A stretch of 64,000 nucleotides of DNA from contig JAFSKF010000033.1 in the NCBI GenBank assembly GCA_017449065.1, forward strand, positions 20,334-84,333, given 5' to 3'. How positions within the stretch are numbered: position 1 is the first letter of the stretch; each line of letters starts with the position of its first letter. Under the pieces are notes generated by a model. The model ran no database searches and was not told the origin of the DNA. It was given only the letters and a program-made list of their open reading frames with translations. Below are positions 53,609 through 62,082 of the stretch, one piece after another. The translations under genes and the position numbers were made by a program. This stretch comes from Bacteroidales bacterium. Lineage in GTDB: Bacteria; Bacteroidota; Bacteroidia; Bacteroidales; UBA3663.

Positions 53609-55306
53609 ATGGCAACAGTTGACGACAAAAAAATTATTTTCTCGATGGTGGGTGTAACTCATACCATCCAGCAGACACAGAAACAAGTTCTTAAAAACAT
53701 TTACCTCAGTTTCTTCTATGGTGCGAAAATCGGCATCATCGGTCTGAACGGTGCCGGTAAATCGACCCTGATGAAAATCATCGCCGGACTGATCCAGCCT
53801 TCACAAGGTGAGGTGGTCTGGAGTCCCGGTTATAGCGTTGGCTATCTGGAGCAGGATCCGAAACTCGACGAGACCAAGACGGTGAAAGAGAACGTAATGG
53901 AAGGCGTGAAACATATCTACGATGCATTAGCAGAATACGAAGAGGTGAACATGAAGTTTGCCGAGCCCGAATATCTGGAGGATCCCGACAAGATGGACAA
54001 GCTCATCAACCGTCAGGCGGAACTGCAAGACATCATCGACAGTACCGATGCCTGGAACATCGACTCAAAACTGGAACGAGCCATGGCAGCACTTCATTGT
54101 CCTCCTGGCGATTCTTCTGTCAAAACGCTTTCAGGCGGCGAACGCCGTCGCGTGGCTCTCTGCCGCATACTGCTGACCAAACCCGATGTGCTTCTCTTAG
54201 ACGAACCGACCAACCACCTGGATGCCGAGTCGATCGACTGGCTGGAGCAGCATTTGCAGCAATATGAAGGAACCGTAATTGCCGTCACTCACGACCGCTA
54301 TTTCCTTGACGACGTATCGGAATGGATTTTGGAACTGGATCGCGGCGAAGGTATCCCTTGGAAGGGCAACTACTCGTCGTGGCTGGATCAGAAGACCAAA
54401 CGCATGGCACAGGAGGAAAAAGTGGCTTCGAAGCGACGCAAGACTTTGGAACGCGAGTTGGAGTGGGTCCGGATGGCTCCGAAAGCCCGTCAGGCCAAGG
54501 GCAAGGCCCGTCTGAACAGTTACGACAAGATGCTGAACGAAGAACAGCGCGAACGCGAAGAGAAACTGGAAATTTTCATCCCGAACGGTCCGCGTCTGGG
54601 CAACAAGGTGATCGAAGCCGTAAATGTCAGGAAAGCTTTTGGCGACAAGGTGCTGATGAGCGGCCTGAACTTCTCTCTTCCGCCCAACGGCATCGTGGGT
54701 GTCATCGGTCCGAACGGCGCCGGAAAGACCACCCTCTTCCGCATGATTATGGGATTGGAGAAACCCGATAGCGGCGAGTTCAGCGAAGGCGAAACCGTGA
54801 AGTTGGCTTACGTTGACCAGCAGCACAAGGACATCGACCCGAACAAATCGATTTTCGAAGTGGTGAGTGGCGGCAACGAACTCATCCGCATGGGCGGACG
54901 CGATGTGAACGTTCGTGCCTACCTGTCTCGCTTCAATTTCTCAGGTGCCGATCAAGGCAAGCTCTGCGGTGTGCTTTCGGGCGGAGAACGCAACCGTCTG
55001 CATCTGGCTATGGCCCTGAAAGAGGAAGGCAATGTACTGCTGCTCGACGAGCCTACCAATGATATCGATGTCAACACCCTGCGAGCTTTGGAGGAAGGTC
55101 TGGAGTCGTTTGCCGGGTGTGCCGTAGTCATCAGTCACGACCGCTGGTTCCTCGACCGCATCTGCACACACATTCTGGCTTTTGAGGGCAATGGTGAAAC
55201 GTTCTTCTTCGAAGGTTCATATACAGATTACGAGATCAACAAGTCGAAGCGTCTGGGCATCGAAGAACCCAAACGTGCCCGTTACCGCAAGTTGATGGAA
55301 GATTAA
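53609..55306 (+). CDS. ettA: Energy-dependent translational throttle A (ABC-F)
   Basis: A 565-residue ABC-F ATPase that binds the ribosomal E site and gates the first elongation steps with the ATP/ADP ratio. Two ABC domains with Walker A GLNGAGKST and GPNGAGKTT, signatures LSGGERRR and LSGGERNR, Walker B LLLDEPTNHLD and LLLDEPTNDID, and the P-site tRNA-interaction motif region with KRMAQEEKVASKRRKTLERE. It lacks a C-terminal domain of resistance-type ABC-F proteins. A TACATTTG box is at 53582-53589. Confidence 0.93.
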   Translation: MATVDDKKIIFSMVGVTHTIQQTQKQVLKNIYLSFFYGAKIGIIGLNGAGKSTLMKIIAGLIQPSQGEVVWSPGYSVGYLEQDPKLDETKTVKENVMEGVKHIYDALAEYEEVNMKFAEPEYLEDPDKMDKLINRQAELQDIIDSTDAWNIDSKLERAMAALHCPPGDSSVKTLSGGERRRVALCRILLTKPDVLLLDEPTNHLDAESIDWLEQHLQQYEGTVIAVTHDRYFLDDVSEWILELDRGEGIPWKGNYSSWLDQKTKRMAQEEKVASKRRKTLERELEWVRMAPKARQAKGKARLNSYDKMLNEEQREREEKLEIFIPNGPRLGNKVIEAVNVRKAFGDKVLMSGLNFSLPPNGIVGVIGPNGAGKTTLFRMIMGLEKPDSGEFSEGETVKLAYVDQQHKDIDPNKSIFEVVSGGNELIRMGGRDVNVRAYLSRFNFSGADQGKLCGVLSGGERNRLHLAMALKEEGNVLLLDEPTNDIDVNTLRALEEGLESFAGCAVVISHDRWFLDRICTHILAFEGNGETFFFEGSYTDYEINKSKRLGIEEPKRARYRKLMED

Positions 55307-55325
55307 CCGGACAAACTTATATTTT

Positions 55326-56615
55326 ATGAAGGGAATTTACAAGCTGTCTCCTCTGGTTCTGTTTCTGCTCAGCTACGTAGGCCTGTGCCTGTTGGGCGGC
55401 GACTTTTCGCATTCGTCGATTACTTTGGTAGCGTTTCTCATTGCTTCCGTGTATGCGATGCTGATTACGAAAGGTACGCCCTCCGACCGGCTCATGCTTT
55501 TTTCGAAAGGAGCCGGACACCCCACAGTGCTCCTGATGGTATGGATTTACCTGATGGCGGGTGCTTTTGCCTATTGTGCCAAAGAGATGGGCTGTATTGA
55601 GGCTACAGTCGATATGACGCTGCACCTTCTGCCTGCATCGTGGCTGCTGCCAGGCATTTTTCTTGCCGCTTGTATCGTCTCTTTGGCTGTGGGCACCTCG
55701 GTGGGTACAATCATCCAACTGATTCCTATTGCCGTCGGTATTTCACTAAAGACCGACATTTCGTTGCCACTGATGGCGGCGATTGTGGTGGGCGGTGCCT
55801 ATTTCGGTGATAACCTTTCGTTCATCAGCGATACTACCATCGCTGCTACCCAGACACAGGGCTGTCAGATGCGCGATAAATTCCGCACCAATCTGGCATT
55901 AGTGCTTCCGGTGGCTATAATTATGATTGCCATCTATTATTTCATAGGACGTGATGCCCAAGTGCTTGAACAACCTCATGAACTGGATCTTCTGCTGGTT
56001 CTCCCCTATTTAGTGGTAATTGTGGTGGCCGTTTGCGGACTCGACGTGATGCAAGTGCTTTTGTTGGGCATCCTTTTGGCAGGCGGCATCGGCATGTGGC
56101 GCGGCACCTTCGATCTGTTCGGTTGGATGGACCGGCTGGGAACCGGCATGATCGGCATGGGCGAACTCATGCTGATGGCAATGATGGCTGCAGGACTGCT
56201 GGAACTGATACGCTACAATGGAGGTATCGACTATCTGCTCCGGCATGTGACGCGTGGCATCAAGACCAAGCGCGGCGCAGAACTAAGCATCGCCTCATTA
56301 GTCTGTCTGGTGAACATCTGCACGGCCAATAATACGGTAGCTATCATCACAGCCGGACCTATTGCCCAAAAGATTGCTCAACATTACGGCATTTCACCGC
56401 AACGCAGTGCCAGCATTCTCGATACGGTCTCGTGCTTCACGCAAGGTCTGCTTCCCTACGGTGTCCAGCTTTTGTTCGCTGCCACACTGGTCTCGCAACA
56501 AACCGGACAACCATTCAGCCCAGCCAGTATCATTCCCTATCTCTTCTATCCGATGGGACTCGGGATAGCAGTAGTGGTCAGTTCCTTGGTCAGGAACAGA
56601 AAAAGTGCTTCATGA
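55326..56615 (+). CDS. NhaC-family Na+/H+ antiporter
   Basis: A 429-residue membrane protein with about eleven helices. The conserved blocks GTSVGTIIQLIPIAVGI, GGAYFGDNLSFISDTTIAA and TANNTVAIITAGP with acidic residues in the membrane match NhaC/ArsB-type antiporters. It starts 20 bases after ettA. Its TGA is embedded in the terminator stem at 56601-56636. Confidence 0.88.
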   Translation: MKGIYKLSPLVLFLLSYVGLCLLGGDFSHSSITLVAFLIASVYAMLITKGTPSDRLMLFSKGAGHPTVLLMVWIYLMAGAFAYCAKEMGCIEATVDMTLHLLPASWLLPGIFLAACIVSLAVGTSVGTIIQLIPIAVGISLKTDISLPLMAAIVVGGAYFGDNLSFISDTTIAATQTQGCQMRDKFRTNLALVLPVAIIMIAIYYFIGRDAQVLEQPHELDLLLVLPYLVVIVVAVCGLDVMQVLLLGILLAGGIGMWRGTFDLFGWMDRLGTGMIGMGELMLMAMMAAGLLELIRYNGGIDYLLRHVTRGIKTKRGAELSIASLVCLVNICTANNTVAIITAGPIAQKIAQHYGISPQRSASILDTVSCFTQGLLPYGVQLLFAATLVSQQTGQPFSPASIIPYLFYPMGLGIAVVVSSLVRNRKSAS

Positions 56616-56640
56616 TCTGACTCATGAAGCACTTTTTATT
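56601..56640. terminator. Bidirectional terminator
   Basis: A perfect 15-bp stem: 56601-56615 pairs with 56622-56636 around a 6-base loop, with T-rich ends on both strands. It ends both the antiporter gene (plus) and the lipoprotein gene (minus). Confidence 0.9.
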
Positions 56641-56656
56641 TTAAAGGTATCGGAAC

Positions 56657-57733
56657 TTATTCTTCGTCCAAGCTGGTCTGCTGCTTGTCTTCAAGGTTGA
56701 TGACAGGCTTAACCACCAAAGCAGGAGCGGCAGGAGCCACATTCGGTTTGTCAGCAGGAGCACCCGGAGTAATCACTTCGTTGTAGAACTTCATACCGCG
56801 GTTGGTGCTGCGGATGTTCTGCTTCTGAATCAGCTGACCGGCCTCATCGTAGGTATAGGTGGTATTGGTAACCTCATACCAGGAAGAAGTACCGCTGTTC
56901 CACTTCTGCTCGTAAACAAGGGTAACCTGACCCTTATCGTTGTACTCGTAGGTGAAGAGGCGGCTGTTGATATCGTCACGTTTCTTGTTGTTCTTGTGGC
57001 GAATCACAGTGCTCTTGGTAACCTGACCGGCAGCATTGTACTCGTAGTGAGTCTTTGAATCGTGTTTCAGTTTCTGGGTCTTCATGTCGAAGCGATAGAA
57101 ATCAAGCTGCTCAATCTGGTTGCTGCCCTCAGCATATCGCCAGGAATAGCTGCAAGACTGCTTGCGATCCTTACCGAAACCGGTGAAGTCCTGACGGCCT
57201 GACAGACGGCCCTGAGCATCGTAGGTATAGGTCCACTCGTAAACAGTTTCCCAGCCCTTAGGTGCAGACTTCTCTTCCTTCACGCTGGTAACGTCGCCAC
57301 TGGCATCGTAAGCATAGACATAGCGCTGAGCCGGAGCAATGCGCTTCAAACCTTCGTTATACTCTTCGATGACCTCTTCGGTGATAGCACCCTTCTCGTT
57401 GTAGGTGAAGATGTCGTGACCCTCAACGGTTCCGTCTGCTCTCAATACATTACTGTAAGCCGGTTTGCCGTTCTGGTAGATGACGTGCTCCGTCTGATAC
57501 ATTTCCTTGCTGGTCTTATCGACTGTAAACTTATCTACAGAAACAATCTGACCGTTAGCACCGAAATTGGTAACTTCCTTACCGGTAGCCTCACCGTTGG
57601 TGTCGAAATTGTTAACATCGGAAAAAACGGTTGGCTCCTCCTGAGGAACAGCCACCTTGGTTTCGCCTCCGCCACAGCTGGTAGCGGCAACGAGCGTTGC
57701 GCAAAGAGCGCTGAAAGCAAAAATCTTGTTCAT
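56657..57733 (-). CDS. Lipoprotein with YD-type repeats
   Basis: A 358-residue lipoprotein: the lipobox is VAATSC (Cys20), followed by GGG. The middle (about 110-320) carries at least five YD/RHS-like repeats (YTYDAQGRL, YEYNAAGQV, YEYNDKGQV, YTYDEAGQL), which fold into a beta-wrapped structure. The C-terminal 50 residues are Pro/Ala-rich. No toxin domain or RHS core motif is present, so this is not a polymorphic toxin but a surface or periplasmic protein of unknown role. The TTTG/TATCTTTG promoter lies at 57790-57822. Confidence 0.75.
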   Translation of the reverse strand: MNKIFAFSALCATLVAATSCGGGETKVAVPQEEPTVFSDVNNFDTNGEATGKEVTNFGANGQIVSVDKFTVDKTSKEMYQTEHVIYQNGKPAYSNVLRADGTVEGHDIFTYNEKGAITEEVIEEYNEGLKRIAPAQRYVYAYDASGDVTSVKEEKSAPKGWETVYEWTYTYDAQGRLSGRQDFTGFGKDRKQSCSYSWRYAEGSNQIEQLDFYRFDMKTQKLKHDSKTHYEYNAAGQVTKSTVIRHKNNKKRDDINSRLFTYEYNDKGQVTLVYEQKWNSGTSSWYEVTNTTYTYDEAGQLIQKQNIRSTNRGMKFYNEVITPGAPADKPNVAPAAPALVVKPVINLEDKQQTSLDEE

Positions 57734-57789
57734 GATGATGAAATTGACTTATGGTTTATGTTTGTATTGATTTGCACAATTTATCGGGA

Positions 57790-57822
57790 CAAAGATAAGT
57801 ATTTTTTATTATATGATGCAAA
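57790..57822 (-). promoter_or_regulatory. Promoter of the YD-repeat lipoprotein gene
   Basis: On the minus strand TTTG (57819-57822), 21 bases, TATCTTTG (57790-57797). Confidence 0.78.
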
Positions 57823-57878
57823 TTTTAGTCTAAATTTATACTATTTCGCCCCGATATTCTGCATCTTCGACACACGAT

Positions 57879-58526
57879 TTATTCAAAATACTCGATTTTA
57901 ACCACAATCTTGCGAACGGTCTGCGGCTGTCGGGCGATGCCGCAGCACTCGTGGATATCGCCCGGGAAAAACAGATAGAATCGCTTCGGATGGCTGTCGA
58001 GCAACAGGTATTGTCCGGGAGCGGGCGCCTTCTTGAACTTGAAGTTCTGCACGTCTTTCTTGTCGCTGTACTCGTTTTTCGGAGCCAGCACCGACACTTC
58101 GTGTGTCACTGCCATACGTTCGCTTCCGGTCACCACCCACTGCAAGTCGATGTGCTTCCGGTGCTGCTCCCACTGGGTGTTCTCCGGTGTGCGCAGGTCA
58201 AGGTCCTGACAATGGGCAACCGCATGGCTCCAGGTCATCACGTTCTTGGCAGGCTCCATCGTCACGGGGTCGATGCTCTTCAGCCACTGGAAGATACTGT
58301 CGTACATGGCTGGGTGCTGCTGATACTGCTGATAGAAGGTCTCGACATCCATCTGCTCGTAGGGTTTCACCTTCCAGCCCTGACGCCATTTGCCTTTCTT
58401 ATACCACTGGCTGGCTTCAGTTGACGGGTTAGCTGCGGGATATGCCACTTGGGCTGCGGACGGAAGTGCAACCGACAAGCCTGACACAAGAAGAACAAGT
58501 TTCAATAAAAACAGATTCGGTTTCAT
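57879..58526 (-). CDS. YhcH/YjgK/YiaL family protein (DUF386), exported
   Basis: A 215-residue protein of the YhcH/EbgC family (cupin-like beta barrel; family members handle sialic acid or beta-galactosidase-linked steps). It has an N-terminal signal peptide (ATG 58524-58526, SGLSVALPSAAQ), unlike the cytoplasmic YhcH proteins. The family metal-site block HIDLQWVVTG...ER and FPGDIHECCG are present. Its role is unassigned; location in the periplasm is inferred. Confidence 0.75.
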   Translation of the reverse strand: MKPNLFLLKLVLLVSGLSVALPSAAQVAYPAANPSTEASQWYKKGKWRQGWKVKPYEQMDVETFYQQYQQHPAMYDSIFQWLKSIDPVTMEPAKNVMTWSHAVAHCQDLDLRTPENTQWEQHRKHIDLQWVVTGSERMAVTHEVSVLAPKNEYSDKKDVQNFKFKKAPAPGQYLLLDSHPKRFYLFFPGDIHECCGIARQPQTVRKIVVKIEYFE

Positions 58527-58575
58527 CGGATTTATGGAATATATGGGTTTGTTTATTGATTTTTTCGTCGATTTA

Positions 58576-58607
58576 TTTGCATTCTTCCGCAAATCTCGCT
58601 ATCTTTG
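58576..58607 (+). promoter_or_regulatory. Promoter of the ACT-domain gene
   Basis: TTTG (58576-58579), 20 bases, TATCTTTG (58600-58607); the gene starts at 58635. Confidence 0.8.
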
Positions 58608-58634
58608 CGGCTGCATAACTAAATCTTTCTACAC

Positions 58635-59042
58635 ATGATTATCCAGCAACTCACTCTTCATATAGAAGACCGCAGCGGCGCCACTTACCTGGTGTTCCAG
58701 ACATTGGCAGACAAGGGCATCAACATTCTTTCGTACAGCATCAACGACGAACCCGAATACGGTGTGCTGCGCCTCATTGTCGATAATGTGAACCGGGCAA
58801 CCGAAGCCCTGAAAGTGCTCGATCTGTTCGTGGAGCAGACTCCGGTCTATTCGCTCAATGTTCCGAACGAACCGGGTTCGATGAGCCGTGTGCTGAAGGA
58901 ACTGAAAGACCACGACATTTCGCTCGACTTTCTGTATGCGTTCCAGTATCGCGGCATCTCGCAGGCTATTCTCCACTCGAAGGACATGCAGGGGCTGATA
59001 AACTGCATGACGGAGTATGAGAAGGCCCGTCTGCAAGATTAG
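58635..59042 (+). CDS. Tandem ACT-domain protein
   Basis: A 135-residue protein with two ACT domains (about 1-65 and 70-135; the second with YSLNVPNEPGSMSRVLKEL). Such stand-alone ACT pairs bind amino acids; in Bacteroidales they are often found beside a phenylacetyl-CoA ligase gene, which is not present here. The last 77 bases overlap the end of queH on the opposite strand. Confidence 0.85.
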   Translation: MIIQQLTLHIEDRSGATYLVFQTLADKGINILSYSINDEPEYGVLRLIVDNVNRATEALKVLDLFVEQTPVYSLNVPNEPGSMSRVLKELKDHDISLDFLYAFQYRGISQAILHSKDMQGLINCMTEYEKARLQD

Positions 59043-59616
59043 CCTGCTTCCTTTGCATTGCCTCTAACGAGAATTCGCAACCGCAATAGAGCTGGTTGTA
59101 GAATCCGTTCTCTTTCAGCAGCTCGTTGCGGCGTTGCTGCAAGCCTCCTTTGCGCCAGTTCCTGTCGTCGAAACGGACGGGATGCGTGCAAAGGGGATTT
59201 TCATTTACGTGCTGCGCTGCCCACTGTCCGGCAGCATTGATCTGTTCCAGGCTCTTCCAGCGGCTGGATGCCAAAGTGGTCGTGAATACATCGAAACCAA
59301 GCTCGGAGCACTTCTCAGCAGCCCGCAGCAGCCGCATCCGGAAACATTGCAGACACCGGGCCCCACGCTCAGGCTCCTGCTCCATCCCCTTCACCTGTGC
59401 CAACCAGGCAGCATGGTCGTAATCATCGTCGATGATGGTGACTCCCAAGCGGGCTGCATAGCGGGTAATCTCATCCTTGCGGATCCGATACTCCTCTGCC
59501 GGATAGATATTCGGATTGCAGTAGAACAATGTCGGACGGACATCGTGCGAAAGCATCCATTCGAGAATGGCACTCGAACAAGGCGCACAACAGCAATGAA
59601 GAAGGACGTTTTGCAT
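58966..59616 (-). CDS. queH: Epoxyqueuosine reductase QueH
   Basis: Last step of queuosine biosynthesis, the cobalamin-independent QueH type. Cys pairs are in LLHCCCAPCSS (near the N-terminus), CLQCFRMR and YCGC, giving the FeS and mononuclear-iron sites. ATG 59614-59616 is preferred; the frame is open 11 codons upstream. The conserved part ends near EFSLEAM; the remaining 25 residues (Ser/Pro/Cys-rich) are encoded antisense to the ACT gene and are not part of the family. A TAATTTTG box at 59637-59644 is its possible promoter. Confidence 0.88.
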   Translation of the reverse strand: MQNVLLHCCCAPCSSAILEWMLSHDVRPTLFYCNPNIYPAEEYRIRKDEITRYAARLGVTIIDDDYDHAAWLAQVKGMEQEPERGARCLQCFRMRLLRAAEKCSELGFDVFTTTLASSRWKSLEQINAAGQWAAQHVNENPLCTHPVRFDDRNWRKGGLQQRRNELLKENGFYNQLYCGCEFSLEAMQRKQANLADGPSHTPSCSLSAPACPSSGE

Positions 59617-59683
59617 TCGGGTTATATTTACAGCCGCAAAATTAGCCATTTTTTTTCAATTCGCCTACTTTTTGAACGACAAA

Positions 59684-59715
59684 TTTGCTTTTTTGAGCGA
59701 AATACCGTACCTTTG
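59684..59715 (+). promoter_or_regulatory. Promoter of the AAA-CYTH gene
   Basis: TTTG (59684-59687), 20 bases, TACCTTTG (59708-59715). The gene starts at 59736, so the leader is about 13-14 bases. Confidence 0.78.
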
Positions 59716-59735
59716 CCTCGAAATTTAACCCAACT

Positions 59736-60839
59736 ATGACTTCTATCAAACGCATTGTGCTGACCGGTGGTCCGTGCGCCGGCAAAACCACAGCCCTGGT
59801 TCGCATCAACGAGCATTTCTCTGCTCTGGGCTATAAAGTGTTTATGGTTCCCGAAGTGCCCACTATGATTACCCAAGCCGGCTGGAACTATCTGACCGAC
59901 AACAAGGACTTCTACTACGAAGGCGAAAAAGTGATTCTGGAAACCCAACTGGAGCTGGAGGACAAGGTGATGCGCCTGGCTCAAACCTGCACAGAACCCT
60001 GCGTGATTGTCTGCGACCGGGGAGCCATGGATATCTCTGCCTATATCTCAGCTGAGATGTGGAACGAACTGACGGAAGCGTGCCACACCTCGACCGAGGA
60101 ACTCCGCATGGGGCAGCGCTACGACGCCGTGCTCCACCTGGTGAGTGCGGCAGACGGTGCAGAGCAATTCTACACGACCGCTAACAATGCCCAGCGCTAT
60201 GAACAAGCGGATGAGGCAGGACTGGCCATTGCCCGCGAACTGGACCGCAAGGTAATCGAAGCATGGACGGGACACCCGCACCTGCGCGTTATTAACAACG
60301 GTGAGGATTTCGAAGAGAAGATGAACCGCGTGATTCGCGAGATTTCTGCCGTGCTGGGCCTGCCGCAACCTATCAAAGAGGAGTGCAAGTACATCGTGCG
60401 CATCACGGGTGAACTGCCGCCTTGCACGGAAAGCGAGATCATCCAGACCTACTTAGTGGCGGAACCCGGCACGGAAGTGCGTCTGCGCAGACGCTCCACC
60501 AACGGCAACGTGGTAAATATCCACACCACGCGGAAGCGCCTCTCGCCCACCGAGGAACTGGTGACCGAACGGCAAGTGACCAATGCGCTCTACGAATCCC
60601 TGCTGAAGCAAGCGGATCCTTACCGCCGCAGCATCATGAAACGCCGTCGCAGTTTTATCTATAAAGGACAGTTCTTCGAATTGGACACCTACGAGGGCGA
60701 TTTGCAGGGTCTTGTGATTCTGGAAACCAAAGGCATCGCCTGCTACGCTGACCTGAAGGTCCCCCCCTTCCTAAACATCGTGGAAGACATTACCGGCCGG
60801 ACCGACTACTATAACGCCAACTTGGCGCTGAGGAAATAA
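59736..60839 (+). CDS. AAA ATPase-CYTH fusion (TTD14-like)
   Basis: A 367-residue fusion. Residues 1-190 are a P-loop kinase-like AAA_28 domain (GGPCAGKTT 11-19; CDRGAMD; NadR-like). Residues about 205-367 form a CYTH/triphosphate-tunnel type domain with the acidic and basic strands EVRLRRR, TRKRLSP and a C-terminal GRTDYYNA block. The architecture equals that of the animal TRPL translocation defect 14 protein, as I remember it, and is kept in various Bacteroidetes. The substrate is unknown, but a nucleotide or triphosphate is likely. The 3' end of this gene is copied at 61631-61661. Confidence 0.78.
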   Translation: MTSIKRIVLTGGPCAGKTTALVRINEHFSALGYKVFMVPEVPTMITQAGWNYLTDNKDFYYEGEKVILETQLELEDKVMRLAQTCTEPCVIVCDRGAMDISAYISAEMWNELTEACHTSTEELRMGQRYDAVLHLVSAADGAEQFYTTANNAQRYEQADEAGLAIARELDRKVIEAWTGHPHLRVINNGEDFEEKMNRVIREISAVLGLPQPIKEECKYIVRITGELPPCTESEIIQTYLVAEPGTEVRLRRRSTNGNVVNIHTTRKRLSPTEELVTERQVTNALYESLLKQADPYRRSIMKRRRSFIYKGQFFELDTYEGDLQGLVILETKGIACYADLKVPPFLNIVEDITGRTDYYNANLALRK

Positions 60840-60840
60840 G
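60811..60840 (+). repeat. Direct repeat, first copy (end of the AAA-CYTH gene)
   Basis: The 30 bases ending the AAA-CYTH gene (ATAACGCCAACTTGGCGCTG...) recur at 61631-61661 with one substitution and one inserted base. The pseudogene lies between the copies. Confidence 0.8.
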
Positions 60841-60902
60841 ATAAAAGACACATATTTGCGGTCGAAAATATGTGGTAAACCACAAAAAATCAACTTCAAA
60901 AA

Positions 60903-61634
60903 ATGATAATATCTCGCGAAAAATATCTTCGACAGCTGATAGACTCAAAAGGAAACGGAATGGTCAAGATTGTTACTGGCATACGCCGTTCCGGCAAGTC
61001 GTTCCTACTGATGACTCTATTCCATCAGCACCTTTTAGATCACGGGGTGGAAGAAAACCATATTATTGAAATATCTCTGGACAATCGAAAGAATAAACGG
61101 CTTCGCAATCCAGATATATGACAGTACCATTCGGGACTATATTAGCTATCTGCAAGATGCGTTCTTGATAGAAGAATCCATGAGATATGATGTGAAGGGG
61201 CGCAATATATAGGCACTGAAACAAAATACTATTTTGCAGATATGGGGCTACGCGCTGCAATTCTCAACATGAGACAACAAGAAGAGACGCACATTATGGA
61301 GAATGTCATCTACAATGAATTACGTATTCGAGGCTTTCGTGTTGATGTTGGTATGGTGGAAACTTGGACAACCAATGCAGAAAATAAGACGATGAGAGTC
61401 CCCTTGGAAATCGATTTTGTAGTCAATAAAGGAGCAGAGCGCATCTATATTCAGTCAGCGTTCCGTATGCCGAGCGAAGACAAGGAAAAACAAGAAAAAC
61501 GTTCCCTATTGAGCACCAATGATAGTTTTCGCAAAATAATAATAACCTACGAAGACATCAAACGAAAAACGGACGAACAGGGAATTGTCACTATCAGCTT
61601 GCTAGATTTCCTTCTAGACCCCAATAGCATATAA
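60903..61634 (+). pseudogene. Broken ATPase of the AAA/DUF4143 type
   Basis: The N-terminus (60903-61121) is a normal DUF4143-type ATPase start with Walker A GIRRSGKSFL and reads to ...LRNPDI, where it stops. Frame-shifted pieces continue the family sequence: IYDSTIRDYISYLQDAFLIEE, then after another single-base loss KYIGTETKYYFADMGLRAAI and an intact C-terminal part (61242-61634; NVIYNELRIRGFRVDVG). Most of the central region, about 160 residues, is missing. It lies inside a block bounded by two copies of the AAA-CYTH 3' end. Confidence 0.8.
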
Positions 61635-61661
61635 CGCCAACTTGGCACTGAGGAAAATAAG
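61631..61661 (+). repeat. Direct repeat, second copy
   Basis: Matches 60811-60840 apart from one G/A change and one extra A. Its first three bases supply the stop codon of the pseudogene. Confidence 0.8.
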
Positions 61662-61759
61662 GCTCCTTAACCTCCTTTCAAGCTCCTTCTAAGCATACTC
61701 ATGAGTATGGCAGCAAGCAGCCTAAGAGCAGCCTGAAAGCAGGCTAAAGGCTATCTGAA
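61661..61759. repeat. Second 11-bp-period inverted array
   Basis: About nine 11-bp units arranged around the 16-bp perfect palindrome CATACTCATGAGTATG (61694-61709). Left units are of the form CTCCTTTCAAG (61672, 61683); right units AGCAGCCTAAG, AGCAGCCTGAA and AGCAGGCTAAA (61716, 61727, 61738) are approximately their reverse complements. Same architecture as 43847-43956 with a different unit sequence. Confidence 0.7.
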
Positions 61760-61799
61760 GTGAAGAATTACAGACACTTTTTGATTTTTTGTCAAAATA

Positions 61800-61831
61800 T
61801 TTGGAAATTTCGATAAAAGCACCTATCTTTG
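61800..61831 (+). promoter_or_regulatory. Promoter of the first hairpin RNA copy
   Basis: TTTG (61800-61803), 20 bases, TATCTTTG (61824-61831). Confidence 0.8.
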
Positions 61832-61837
61832 CACCCG

Positions 61838-61899
61838 ATAGATCCCGCCACCGCTTCTCGTCCGCAAGGAATGCAGCGTACCAGGGCGGGCCATTTTTT
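61838..61899 (+). ncRNA. Abi-associated hairpin RNA, first copy
   Basis: Outer stem CCCGCC (61844-61849) with GGCGGG (61885-61890), middle stem CGCT/AGCG (61852-61855 with 61875-61878), and inner TCC/GGA closed by a GCAA tetraloop, followed by six T (61894-61899). It is identical in every paired position to the copy at 62083-62144. Behind it only a short decayed start of an Abi-like reading frame remains. Confidence 0.7.
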
Positions 61900-61911
61900 G
61901 TCTGTACATTC

Positions 61912-61989
61912 ATGAAATATAACAAATCATTTCAGACCACCCCAAAAATCAACAGGCTATTCTCAATTATTGTAACATTGAAGGCATAA
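61912..61989 (+). pseudogene. Remnant of a second Abi_2 gene start
   Basis: After the first RNA copy, ATG 61912-61914 opens a 25-residue frame MKYNKSFQTTPKIN..., whose first residues parallel MKYSKPLLTIQQQID of the intact Abi protein, then it diverges and stops. It is the decayed leading end of a duplicated Abi gene. Confidence 0.55.
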
Positions 61990-62044
61990 AAAATCGGTCA
62001 GACTACTCATATTTTCACTTTTTACACACTTTTTCGTCAAAATA

Positions 62045-62076
62045 TTTGGAAATTTCAATAAAAGCCCTTATCTTTG
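62045..62076 (+). promoter_or_regulatory. Promoter of the second hairpin RNA copy and the Abi gene
   Basis: TTTG (62045-62048), 20 bases, TATCTTTG (62069-62076). The start should be near 62083, just ahead of the hairpin RNA. Confidence 0.85.
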
Positions 62077-62082
62077 CACTCA

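Larger units (their letters stand above)
61791..61921 (+). repeat. Direct repeat of the RNA-Abi leader, first copy
   Basis: 131 bases, the same as 62036-62166 apart from 7 substitutions and no indels, covering the promoter, the hairpin RNA, the T-run and the first codons of the Abi gene. Confidence 0.92.

Noticed and set aside
56657..57733. RHS polymorphic toxin
   Set aside because: The YD-repeat lipoprotein is short, has no core PxxxxDPxGL motif and no C-terminal toxin domain.
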